From NCBI RefSeq assembly GCF_024714495.1, contig NZ_JAMZMJ010000003.1, positions 310,001-374,000 on the forward strand: a stretch of 64,000 nt of DNA. Direction: 5' to 3'. The position numbers were made by a program, and so were the translations under genes. The notes below the pieces were generated by a model that was not told the origin of the DNA, did not search any database, and saw nothing but the letters and a program-made list of their open reading frames with translations. This document shows, piece by piece, positions 52,528-60,535 of the stretch (positions are counted from its first letter, which is position 1; each line of letters opens with the position of its first letter). The DNA is from Marinoscillum pacificum. GTDB taxonomy: Bacteria; Bacteroidota; Bacteroidia; Cytophagales; Cyclobacteriaceae.

Positions 52528-52651
52528 ATAAATACAAAGCTAAGGAGAAAAATGTTTCAGATAAAGAAGTTTTTATTGAATATACCCTCCTCATGGTATT
52601 GAGATAATAAGTGAAAGCGAAGACATTTGAAATAATCAAACGAATACTGTC

Positions 52652-53185
52652 ATGAAGAAGCTACTGGTTGTATTATTAATATCTTCACTTTTTCTGTCCT
52701 GTAAGGAGGAGTCTGAATGCCAGGACTGGCCAGCAGGCTTTGAGAGTTATGAAACCAGTGATGGCGGTAATGAAGCTTTTTGCACATCACCATTGCTCAT
52801 AGGATGGAGACCTTCAGGAACCAACGCTGCTGCTTACACATTAGAAATTACGGTGCAACAAGGATTCCATCATTTATTTATTAATAGTAGTGAAGAAGGG
52901 TACTTTCAGAAGGGAGATGAATACGATTTGTTTGGGATTCAAGCTTCTCAATTCTATACTGCAAATTCATTTTGGATCAATACCGATGATCAGCATGTTA
53001 TTGGTGCTATTTATTATTGGTCCCCAAAGGAAGGGACAGTAACAATTCTTGATGCAAATGAAGCAGAGGGTAAGATCTCATTGGTAGCTGAATACACATT
53101 AGTCAATTCGAGTGTTACACCAAATGATGAAAGAAGCTTTCGAGTGGAAATCGATAATTATGCCTTTCCATTCAATCCTCGATGA
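52652..53185 (+). CDS. Lipoprotein of unknown function
   Basis: This 177-residue protein has a lipoprotein signal, MKKLLVVLLISSLFLSC, with lipidated Cys17. The mature part has two more Cys (SECQDW and AFCTSP) and alternates beta strands with Gly-rich turns, ending SFRVEIDNYAFPFNPR. No family was recognised. It stands alone, divergent from the peroxide operon with 150 bp between them. It should be membrane-anchored outside the cytoplasm. Confidence 0.75.
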   Translation: MKKLLVVLLISSLFLSCKEESECQDWPAGFESYETSDGGNEAFCTSPLLIGWRPSGTNAAAYTLEITVQQGFHHLFINSSEEGYFQKGDEYDLFGIQASQFYTANSFWINTDDQHVIGAIYYWSPKEGTVTILDANEAEGKISLVAEYTLVNSSVTPNDERSFRVEIDNYAFPFNPR

Positions 53186-53188
53186 ATC

Positions 53189-53302
53189 CTAATGTCTATT
53201 TCTTAACGAGCCATGCTTCCAATACATTGGAATGGCCATAACAAATAAAAGAAAAACGAAAGGTACAACGAATAGCATATCTTGTATTCTTTTTTGTTTC
53301 AT
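53189..53302 (-). CDS. Short membrane peptide (37 aa)
   Basis: The frame MKQKRIQDMLFVVPFVFLLFVMAIPMYWKHGSLRNRH has a basic start, one strong membrane helix (about 9-26) and a basic end. This is the pattern of real small membrane proteins. The ATG at 53302 follows a terminator on the same strand, so its promoter would be short or absent. It is too short to judge by codon use, and no homology is known. Confidence 0.4.
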   Translation of the reverse strand: MKQKRIQDMLFVVPFVFLLFVMAIPMYWKHGSLRNRH

Positions 53303-53312
53303 ATGAAGATAC

Positions 53313-53340
53313 AAAAAAAAAGTCTAACCTGAGGTTAGAC
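53313..53340 (-). terminator. Strong terminator on the minus strand
   Basis: The perfect 8-bp stem GTCTAACC (53322-53329) pairs with GGTTAGAC (53333-53340). Nine A residues on its left (53313-53321) become a T run on the minus strand. No minus-strand gene lies just upstream of it, which implies a short non-coding transcript ending here. Confidence 0.75.
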
Positions 53341-53480
53341 CGCTTGCAACGCGACTTTCACTTTTTGGGTTGGTGATTACCGCATACACTTGGCACCGAC
53401 GGGTGTCAGTGGTTTCTGTTCGATTTAACGACTGATCCTTTAATTTAGTTTCAATCGACCTCATAGGATCCAACAAATTT
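53341..53480 (-). ncRNA. Candidate small RNA ending at the 53322-53340 terminator
   Basis: No open frame is visible in this stretch. It contains a hairpin, GGCACC (53392-53397) with GGTGTC (53402-53407), and ends at a strong minus-strand terminator. A weak TAnnTTTG-like box lies just beyond 53480. The exact start is a guess. The rest of this 327-bp gap holds the 37-residue peptide frame. Confidence 0.4.
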
Positions 53481-53512
53481 TATAACTCGCAGTTAATAGC
53501 TAAACCTAAGAC

Positions 53513-54379
53513 ATGAAAGAACGCATCATCGAATCCTTCCAGCAGTTTTATGAGTCGATATTGGATCGATCGCCAAGTATCATTTTGGGACTCATCGGGT
53601 TAGTGCTGTTTGTATTGATAGGAATGTTGATAAGAAGTATTGTTCGCAAGCGAGTCAATATTCATGATGTTCTGCTGAAGAACTTTATCTCTCGAACGAT
53701 CATGATCATTTTTGTGATCATAGGGACGGTCATTTTTCTTAACCAACTGGGTCTTGGTAAAGCAGCAAGTAGCCTGTTGGCAGGAGCAGGAGTGTCGGCA
53801 ATTATCATAGGTTTTGCATTTAAAGACATTGGAGAGAATTTCCTTGCAGGATTTTTCCTTGCTTTTGGAAGACCTTTTAGTATTGGAGATGTGATTGAAG
53901 TGGAAGGGATCAAAGGAATCGTTTCTTCCATGAGCTTTAGAAATACCCAGATTCGCTCCTTTGATGGACGAGATATTTTTATTCCCAATGCCATGTTGAT
54001 CAAAAATCCACTGACCAATTTCACTAGAGACGGGTTGCAGCGACATGCTTTTGTCGTAGGACTGGATTATGGTGATAATGTAGCTGAAGCAATTGGTACC
54101 ATAAAAGGTATTCTGAGTCAAGAGACTCGAATTCCTCAGGAAGGGGAATTGGAACCTTTTATTGAGCTAGAAGAGTTTGGAACCAGTACCATCAATCTAA
54201 GGGTCTATTATTGGATCAATTCCTTCAACTATACTGACTCATTGGCACTGCTGAAAACTGAAGTAATGCGCAATGTGTTGAATGGATTGATGAATGCGGG
54301 GTACACTATGCCTGCAGACATCATAGAATTGAAGATCTATCAGGAAGGGCAGCCAATTCCTGTAAAGGTGACTCAGTAG
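53513..54379 (+). CDS. MscS family mechanosensitive channel
   Basis: This 288-residue channel opens on membrane tension to release ions under osmotic shock. Membrane helices lie at about 18-40, 58-80 and 82-105. The pore helix and the start of the beta domain are clear: GKAASSLLAGAGVSAIIIGFAFKDIGENFLAGFFLAFGRPFSIGDVIEVEGIKGIV. The C-terminal part (about 180-288) matches the alpha/beta domain. It is a small, standard-length member. It is not in an obvious operon. Confidence 0.95.
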   Translation: MKERIIESFQQFYESILDRSPSIILGLIGLVLFVLIGMLIRSIVRKRVNIHDVLLKNFISRTIMIIFVIIGTVIFLNQLGLGKAASSLLAGAGVSAIIIGFAFKDIGENFLAGFFLAFGRPFSIGDVIEVEGIKGIVSSMSFRNTQIRSFDGRDIFIPNAMLIKNPLTNFTRDGLQRHAFVVGLDYGDNVAEAIGTIKGILSQETRIPQEGELEPFIELEEFGTSTINLRVYYWINSFNYTDSLALLKTEVMRNVLNGLMNAGYTMPADIIELKIYQEGQPIPVKVTQ

Positions 54380-54442
54380 CAGTTTTTGGGTAAGTGTGTT
54401 TTGTTAAGTAGCTTGTAACTGTACTTGCCCAAACCTGATTTT

Positions 54443-55693
54443 ATGAAAAAGCTCATTTGTTTTATGGCCGTGATCAGTCTGATCCTGTCATGTCAGCCAT
54501 CCAGACAAGAATCTACAGAAGAAGTATCTACTGTTGTCAATGACTTGGCCAAAGCGAGGTTGGATTCGGTTCTACAATCATTTGTTTCTGATAGTATTGT
54601 GGCAGGAGTTTCTGCTTTAATCATCGAGAAAGGAGAGGAGGCCTATTTCAATGCATTTGGATTTGCAGATCGCGAAGCTGGAGTTCCTATGGCAAGAAAT
54701 ACCATAGCGACGATCTACTCAATGACCAAGCCTATAACAGGTACCACATTGATGAGTTTGTATGAAGAAGGCATGTTTGACTTGGAGGACTCTTTATCCT
54801 TGTATCTTCCAGAATACGCCAACATGAAGGTGGCTACCTTGTATGATGATCAAGAAGTTACGCTTGTGCCTTCTAATCGCCCCATTACCATAGCTGATAT
54901 TACTCGCCATACGGCTGGTTTCTCCAGAAGATCAGATCTAGGTTTGGATTCATTGAATGCACAGGCTGATTTACTCAATGTAGAGAATACCTTAGCAGAA
55001 ATGTCCACCAAACTATCAGAGTTGCCATTAGGCTACCATCCAGGTACTCGCTGGGAATATGGGATTTCAGTGGATGTTCAGGCGTATTTGGCAGAGACGT
55101 TAGTAGGTAAACCGTTTGCAGAATACATGCAGGAAGCGGTTTTAAGTCCACTTAAAATGACCGAAACCGGATATTATGTTCCTGAAGATAAACGTGATCG
55201 AGTAGCAGCCATTTACTATAAGACAGATTCTAGTTTGACGCGTGTGCCAGACGAACAAGTTCATACCATCAATTACCAGCATTGGCCAATGACGCCAGGA
55301 GGTTGGGGACTGAAATCAACCATCGATGATTACATGACATTTGCTCAGATGATGTTGAACAAAGGCTCATTGAATGGAGTGACAATTTTGCAACCAGAAA
55401 CAGTTGAGTTGATGGCTACCAATCATTTGCCAGCTGTTGAGGATAGTTTGTGGTTACCTAGCAAAGGTCAGGTCGGATTCGGAATAGATTTCGCAGTTAG
55501 AGTAGCAGAACCCAAATCGGCAGAAGAGAATAATGGTGCTGTTGGTGAGTTTTACTGGGATGGAGCAGCATCTACTTTGTTTTGGATAGACCCTAAGAAC
55601 GAATTGACTGCTGTTCTTTTTGTACAGGTTTTTCCATTTCAAGGAGAGGTTCACAAGAAGTTTAGGGATGCGGTTTATGGCCCCGCATTCTAA
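54443..55693 (+). CDS. Serine hydrolase of the beta-lactamase/esterase class C fold, lipoprotein
   Basis: ATG 54443 gives a lipoprotein signal, MKKLICFMAVISLILSC, with Cys17; the longer frame starts at a TTG. The catalytic motif SxxK is S93 to K96 (YSMTKPITG). YGISVDVQ is the YxN/YxS-like second motif, and the third motif is not obvious. This fold includes class C beta-lactamases, esterases and D-amino-acid peptidases, so the substrate is unknown. It ends at a strong bidirectional terminator. Confidence 0.9.
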   Translation: MKKLICFMAVISLILSCQPSRQESTEEVSTVVNDLAKARLDSVLQSFVSDSIVAGVSALIIEKGEEAYFNAFGFADREAGVPMARNTIATIYSMTKPITGTTLMSLYEEGMFDLEDSLSLYLPEYANMKVATLYDDQEVTLVPSNRPITIADITRHTAGFSRRSDLGLDSLNAQADLLNVENTLAEMSTKLSELPLGYHPGTRWEYGISVDVQAYLAETLVGKPFAEYMQEAVLSPLKMTETGYYVPEDKRDRVAAIYYKTDSSLTRVPDEQVHTINYQHWPMTPGGWGLKSTIDDYMTFAQMMLNKGSLNGVTILQPETVELMATNHLPAVEDSLWLPSKGQVGFGIDFAVRVAEPKSAEENNGAVGEFYWDGAASTLFWIDPKNELTAVLFVQVFPFQGEVHKKFRDAVYGPAF

Positions 55694-55697
55694 ATGT

Positions 55698-55740
55698 AAA
55701 TTCCTCACTCAATGAGCATAAAAGCCTGAGTGAGGAATTT
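55698..55740. terminator. Bidirectional terminator between serine hydrolase and GH53 genes
   Basis: The perfect 14-bp stem AAATTCCTCACTCA (55698-55711) pairs with TGAGTGAGGAATTT (55727-55740) around a 15-nt loop. It lies between the two convergent genes and provides T runs on both sides. Confidence 0.88.
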
Positions 55741-55750
55741 TATTATAAAT

Positions 55751-57469
55751 CTATTTTTTTATGAACCTGGTTGTATAAATGCTCTTTTGAGTTTCCACTT
55801 TTAAGAAATAAATTCCGTTATATAAATTATAGATAGGTAATGAGGCGTTTGCTGGCTGTTTATCAATAGTTTGAATGGTTTGACCTGCAGAATTGTATAT
55901 CTGAATCGATACTTCTGACTCATCAGTTGGAATTTGAAGATGAAGATAATCTTCCGATGGATTTGGGTAAACGCTGAATAGCGTATTGTTCTCTAAATCT
56001 TTGGTTTCAGCACTTAGTCTACTGCCCGATATAGTAGAAAGAAGCCATTGAGAATTTACATGAGTAGTGTTGCCCCACTGACCACAATTGGCTCCATTGC
56101 TAGTTCTTCCCATTCCATCTAGGTACAAACCGGTAGTACGATTTCGAAGTTGATAATAATTGCCACTGTGTTGAATCAATTGCCAATGGGAGTTGTAGTG
56201 ACTGGTGTTGCTCCATTGCCCTATGTCAGCACCATTGGTGGTATTTCCCATCCCGTCAATGAAAAATCCAGTTCCCCGGTTTTTGAGTTGATAATATCCA
56301 TTGCCCACATCTACAAGCTCCCATTGAGAGTTTACATGTGTTGTGTTTGGCCATTGCCCTACAGTTTCCCCATTAGTGGTTCTTCCCATCCCATCTAAAA
56401 AAAGACCTGTTCCTCTATTTTGGAATTGAACAAATGATGATCCAGGTGATCCTCCTCCTGATCCTTCAAGAAAAGCATCCATGGCGATCGATGGTCTACC
56501 GTTTTCAGACCAGGCACCTTTACCGTAGCTTTTCCACCCATTGTAAACTTGAGGTTCCCAGTAGAAGACACCTAGACCATTGGCGTTTCGTGTTTTGTTA
56601 AGCATATCTGCGATGAAATCTTTAGTGGCTTGGGGTTCATCTTGTCTCATGCCTATTTCGCAAATCATCACTTCTTTGCCATATCTGGAACGCATGTCTA
56701 CCATGTTGTTATAGCAATCGTTGGCCAGAGATTGCCAGTTGGAAGGTTCTGGATAGAGGGACATACCTATGATATCAAAATTAGCCCCATTGGAGATGAT
56801 GCCTCCGATGTTCCATTGATACAGCGCATTGTCATTTCCGTTGGCCAGATGAACAATGGTTTGGATATTGCTATTCACATCCTTTACCGCATTGTGTCCT
56901 GAGTTGATCAGCCAGGCATAAGTCTGCATGCTGGTAGACGCTTTTCCATTCTCCCAGAGCATGCCATTGTTTGTTTCATTGCCTATTTGCACCCATTTAG
57001 GAGCAGAACCATTATTGACCATAGAGGAGATTAGATCATGAGTGTATGAGTAAACCGCATCATACAACCCTTGCGTGCTGTATCCAGACCAGGCAGAAGG
57101 CTTGTTCTGCTGTCCGGGATCCGCCCAGGAATCGCTGTAATGAATGGTTAGCATGATATCCATTCCGGCATTGTTGGCTCTATTGGCAAGCGCTAACATG
57201 TCATTTTTGTTGGACCATCCACTAGAAGGGTTTAGCCACGTTCTCAATCGTATAGAATTCATTCCATGATCTTTCAAAATCTGAAATAAATCTTGTTGAT
57301 TCCCATTGTCATTGTACCATTGGTAGCCGGAGGCTTCCATTTCACTTAGCCAGCTTATATCAGCTCCTTTGGCAAATTGGCCATGAGCTGTAGGAAGCAT
57401 TAGTAAGCAGAATAGTGTGAGCAACAGCATTTTATAGGTGTTGCTAATCATCATCTTTGTTTTCATCAT
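55751..57469 (-). CDS. GH53 endo-beta-1,4-galactanase with lectin-like repeats and T9SS sorting domain
   Basis: This 572-residue secreted enzyme would cut beta-1,4-galactan of plant or algal pectin. Signal peptide is at 1-30. The GH53 barrel covers 31-345, starting FAKGADISWLSEMEASGYQW, with acid/base E165 (QIGNETNNG) and nucleophile E271 (ICEIGMRQDE). After a Gly-Ser linker come three repeats of about 46 residues, each with RxTGL/FxxDGMGxTxNG and QWxNTxHxNSxW, forming a ricin-B-like or CBM13-like domain. The last 80 residues are a T9SS sorting domain (LFSVYPNPSEDYLHLQIP). It stands alone, with no polysaccharide-utilisation genes nearby. Confidence 0.94.
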   Translation of the reverse strand: MMKTKMMISNTYKMLLLTLFCLLMLPTAHGQFAKGADISWLSEMEASGYQWYNDNGNQQDLFQILKDHGMNSIRLRTWLNPSSGWSNKNDMLALANRANNAGMDIMLTIHYSDSWADPGQQNKPSAWSGYSTQGLYDAVYSYTHDLISSMVNNGSAPKWVQIGNETNNGMLWENGKASTSMQTYAWLINSGHNAVKDVNSNIQTIVHLANGNDNALYQWNIGGIISNGANFDIIGMSLYPEPSNWQSLANDCYNNMVDMRSRYGKEVMICEIGMRQDEPQATKDFIADMLNKTRNANGLGVFYWEPQVYNGWKSYGKGAWSENGRPSIAMDAFLEGSGGGSPGSSFVQFQNRGTGLFLDGMGRTTNGETVGQWPNTTHVNSQWELVDVGNGYYQLKNRGTGFFIDGMGNTTNGADIGQWSNTSHYNSHWQLIQHSGNYYQLRNRTTGLYLDGMGRTSNGANCGQWGNTTHVNSQWLLSTISGSRLSAETKDLENNTLFSVYPNPSEDYLHLQIPTDESEVSIQIYNSAGQTIQTIDKQPANASLPIYNLYNGIYFLKVETQKSIYTTRFIKK

Positions 57470-57683
57470 AGAAAGGTTTTGGTGTTACACTCGGGTTAGG
57501 CCCCGATTTTCTTCAAACCTACTCTTGAGAAATAAGAGGGATGGATACTAATCTTACGAATAATGAAAATTATAGCCCATTGATTGATTAAATGATAAAA
57601 TACGAATAGTCTATGTGTGGATTATTGTTAATATCTAAAATTGGTGTTTAAAAATATGACTTGCTCTTAAGCGGTGCATATCA

Positions 57684-58610
57684 TTAGTAACCTTGAATTA
57701 CCGACACTTCATGCAGTAATTTTTTACTATGAAGGTGGCGATTCCAGTTTTCTACAACTATATCGACAGCATTAGTAAGTGTAGTAATGGATGCTACGTG
57801 GGGGGTAATGGTGATTTTTGGGTGATTCCAAAATGGGTGTTGACCAGGTAAAGGTTCAGTTCTAAAAACATCCAAAAGAGCACCGGATAGTTGACCTGAT
57901 TCTATCAGTTCCATGAGATCATTCTCCACAAGGTGTGCCCCTCTACCAACATTAATCATATATCCTCCAGGATTTAGAAGAGACATGGTTTGACTATTGA
58001 GAATATCCTCTGTATCCGGCGTTAATGGCAGGACATTTACCAGTACATCCGATTGTTGAAGTGCCACGGTCAATTGATCTTGCTTGTAAGTTTGTACACC
58101 AGCAATCTTTTTTGGGTTTTTTGACCATCCACGGACATTAAATCCAATTTCCGCTAATTCCTTGGCGATGAATGCTCCTATGGATCCAAGCCCAAGCACT
58201 GTAACCGTCGTTTGACCAATAGTTTGGTAACGTTTTGGTTTCCAGGTTCTGGTCAGTTGATCGTTGAAGTATTTGGAAAAATCCCGAAGATAGCTCATCA
58301 AACCAGTCAACACATATTCGTAAAGGTCTTGTGTTAGTTGTGAATCGATAATTCTACAAACCTGTACTGAATCCGAAAGTTGCTGACTTTTGAAAATGTG
58401 ATCTACTCCCGCACCTATGGATTGAACCACTTTAAGGTTTGGGAATTGAGAAAGAGCATCTTTTTCGGGTTTCCAGCAAACTGCAAATGTGACTTGCTCA
58501 GGTTCTTTTATTGATGGATAAACTTCTACTGAGGTATTCGGTAATTTTTCTTCTAAAAGTTTAACCCAGGGCTCAGGGTTTTTCTGATCAAATAAGATAG
58601 CAATGCTCAT
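57684..58610 (-). CDS. D-2-hydroxyacid dehydrogenase (GhrA-like)
   Basis: This 308-residue enzyme reduces 2-oxo acids such as glyoxylate or hydroxypyruvate with NAD(P)H. The nucleotide site is VTVLGLGSIGAFIAKELAEIGFNVRGWSKNPKK. The catalytic Arg is in INVGRGAHLVENDL, the Glu near VFRTEPLPGQHPFW, and the His in ITPHVASIT. The length and the layout of the N-terminal part match GhrA rather than the longer SerA. It is divergent from the cytidylate-kinase-like gene. Confidence 0.92.
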   Translation of the reverse strand: MSIAILFDQKNPEPWVKLLEEKLPNTSVEVYPSIKEPEQVTFAVCWKPEKDALSQFPNLKVVQSIGAGVDHIFKSQQLSDSVQVCRIIDSQLTQDLYEYVLTGLMSYLRDFSKYFNDQLTRTWKPKRYQTIGQTTVTVLGLGSIGAFIAKELAEIGFNVRGWSKNPKKIAGVQTYKQDQLTVALQQSDVLVNVLPLTPDTEDILNSQTMSLLNPGGYMINVGRGAHLVENDLMELIESGQLSGALLDVFRTEPLPGQHPFWNHPKITITPHVASITTLTNAVDIVVENWNRHLHSKKLLHEVSVIQGY

Positions 58611-58775
58611 ACAGCAAAGATGGGTTGATTTGTGTTACAAGTTTTGTGTTCAAGCATCCTCATTGTTTAGAACTTGACTAAATAAGGGAAGTAAAGCACT
58701 TTTTGAATAGTTGGGATGTTTACAAGTAATAGGTGAAGGAATCAAAAATGTTTTGAATCTCAAAATACCTATGTC

Positions 58776-59465
58776 ATGAAAATCAATCTTAAAAACTATC
58801 TGTCTGATCGAGACAAATCCAATCAAAAAAAGATAATTCCCGGTCCAGTTATTACCATTTCCCGTGCTTATGGATGTGATGAGCATGATCTGGTGAGGGC
58901 GTTGATTAAACAACTCAATCAATTAAGAGTATCAGGACTAAAGACTCATGCTTGGAAATATATTAATCAGGAAATAATAGAGGAGTCAGCAAAGCTGTTG
59001 AAAATGCAAGCTTATGATTTGGAAAACCGGGTATTGATTCACAATGAGCCTGAGAGTGACTGGTTTGCCAATTTTGATACTCATCCTAAACATTCAGATA
59101 CCGAGATTATTGACACCATCAAGGACATGATTACCACTTATGCCAAAAAAGGAAATGTAATCATCATCGGTCGGGGAGGAATTGGAGTAGTGAAATCTAT
59201 TCCAAATAGTCTGCATATTCGTCTAAATGCGTCCTTGGATTACCGCATTGGATTAATCTCCAAACAAATGAACATGAATCCTATAGATGCTGAGGAGATG
59301 ATTCGAAGTATTGATAATCAACGAAGGAAATGGTCTGAACATCTGGTAGAGCGACCTATTGAGGATGGCGTTTTCGATCTTATTTTTAACACGGAGAGAA
59401 TAACAGTAGACGAAATGACTGATCAGATAGTGAATCTTTTGACTAGCAGAAAATTGGTCGGTTAA
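58776..59465 (+). CDS. Cytidylate kinase-like family protein
   Basis: This 229-residue P-loop-type protein belongs to the cytidylate kinase-like family. It starts its core with GPVITISRAYGCDEHDLVRAL, where AYGCDEH takes the place of the usual Gly-rich loop, and has VIIIGRGGIGVV and the late RRKWSEHLVERP helix. True Cmk has GPDGSGKS near the start, which is absent, so a role other than CMP phosphorylation is likely. It is convergent with the AraC-type gene, 2 bp apart. Confidence 0.85.
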   Translation: MKINLKNYLSDRDKSNQKKIIPGPVITISRAYGCDEHDLVRALIKQLNQLRVSGLKTHAWKYINQEIIEESAKLLKMQAYDLENRVLIHNEPESDWFANFDTHPKHSDTEIIDTIKDMITTYAKKGNVIIIGRGGIGVVKSIPNSLHIRLNASLDYRIGLISKQMNMNPIDAEEMIRSIDNQRRKWSEHLVERPIEDGVFDLIFNTERITVDEMTDQIVNLLTSRKLVG

Positions 59466-59467
59466 TT

Positions 59468-60034
59468 TTAAATCTTATCAATGGTGCGTCGGTCATTCTC
59501 TTTCTGCTTTTTGAAAACGGAAGGAGTCATGCCTGTTTCTTTTTTGAACTGGGTAGACAGGTGAGCTACGCTACTGTAATCTAGTTGAAGAGCAATTTGT
59601 GAAAGCGTGAGTTCATCATATCGAAGCAGCTCTTTAACCTTCTCAATCTTCTGAGACATGATATATTTCTCTATTGTAACACCTTCTACAGAAGAGAACA
59701 GACGACTGATTGAACTGTAATCCTGATGAAGTTTATCGGAAAGAAATGTAGAGAAATTGGTCTTTAGATGATCTTTTTGGTAATGAATCTGATCAATGAT
59801 GGCGGCTTTGATTTGGGCAATAATCGCTGATTTCCCGGGATTCAGCAATTCGAATCCTTGATTAGCCAGGTCATCCTGAATTTGCTTAAGTTGTTCATCA
59901 GAAGGTGATTGAGCAACTTTTACTTCTCCTAAAGTCACTTGTTCAGGGGGTAAACCTGTTTTTTCAAAAGTGGCAGTGACAGCTGCAATACAGCGAGGAC
60001 ATACCATGTTTTTAACATATATCGTTTCAGCCAT
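59468..60034 (-). CDS. AraC family regulator with N-terminal HMA-like domain
   Basis: This 188-residue protein joins an HMA-like metal-binding fold (about 1-70, with MVCPRC at 11-15, Cys12 and Cys15) to an AraC-type double helix-turn-helix (about 90-180). The second helix-turn-helix is clear: LTLSQIALQLDYSSVAHLSTQFKKETGMTPSVFKKQK. It may sense a metal or thiol state directly. No metal operon lies beside it; the arsenic block is 11 kb away. Confidence 0.88.
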   Translation of the reverse strand: MAETIYVKNMVCPRCIAAVTATFEKTGLPPEQVTLGEVKVAQSPSDEQLKQIQDDLANQGFELLNPGKSAIIAQIKAAIIDQIHYQKDHLKTNFSTFLSDKLHQDYSSISRLFSSVEGVTIEKYIMSQKIEKVKELLRYDELTLSQIALQLDYSSVAHLSTQFKKETGMTPSVFKKQKENDRRTIDKI

Positions 60035-60085
60035 ATGTAATAAACCAATCTTTCAACTAATTTGTGCTAAGATACCACTAAAAAG

Positions 60086-60424
60086 ATGTCTCCACTTCAA
60101 GCCTATTTTGATGAAAAGCCAGAACCTTTAAAAGGTACACTCATGGCTTTGAGAGATATCATACTAAATACTGATAACCGGATCCACATGGCCTGGAAGT
60201 ATCGAACAGCCTTTTTCTGTATTGGGAATAAGAATCTTTGTTATTTGTCTGTCAATACAACTGGGCAATTATATTTGGGGTTTATTCTAGGATACCGATT
60301 AACACATCCGGCATTGCAATCAGAGGGTCGTAAGCAGATCAAAGTATATTATCAGGATCCGGAAATTGATATCAATAAAGAGGAGATAGAGGAAATAATC
60401 AAAGAAGCACTGTTTTATTATTGA
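60086..60424 (+). CDS. DUF1801 family protein
   Basis: This 112-residue soluble protein fits the DUF1801/YdhG-like family: a start of LQAYFDEKPEPLKGTLMALRDIIL, then RIHMAWKYRTAFFCIGNKNLCYLSVNTTGQLYLGFILGYRLTHPAL and a Lys-rich strand before the last helix. No catalytic residues are known for this family. It is divergent from the AraC-type gene with a 51-bp gap, so they may share regulation. Confidence 0.82.
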   Translation: MSPLQAYFDEKPEPLKGTLMALRDIILNTDNRIHMAWKYRTAFFCIGNKNLCYLSVNTTGQLYLGFILGYRLTHPALQSEGRKQIKVYYQDPEIDINKEEIEEIIKEALFYY

Positions 60425-60476
60425 GTTATAAGACATAATCCATCCAATCCAAGTTCATTTAATGACCATTTTAGGG

Positions 60477-60507
60477 TTTGTTACTCCACAATAAACTTCT
60501 AAATTGA
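60477..60507 (+). promoter_or_regulatory. Probable promoter of the GH97/GntP operon
   Basis: A -33 box TTTG (60477-60480) and a -7 like box TAAATTGA (60500-60507) are 19 bp apart, the usual Bacteroidota spacing. The start codon follows 28 bp later. Confidence 0.4.
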
Positions 60508-60535
60508 ACCTCCATTATTAACACCCAATTCTTAA

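Noticed and set aside
53341-53470. Possible tRNA (GTTCGA-like loop)
   Set aside because: No acceptor stem or anticodon arm can be folded around it.
58650-58922. 90-residue minus-strand frame
   Set aside because: It overlaps the start of the cytidylate-kinase-like gene on the other strand and shows no family pattern.
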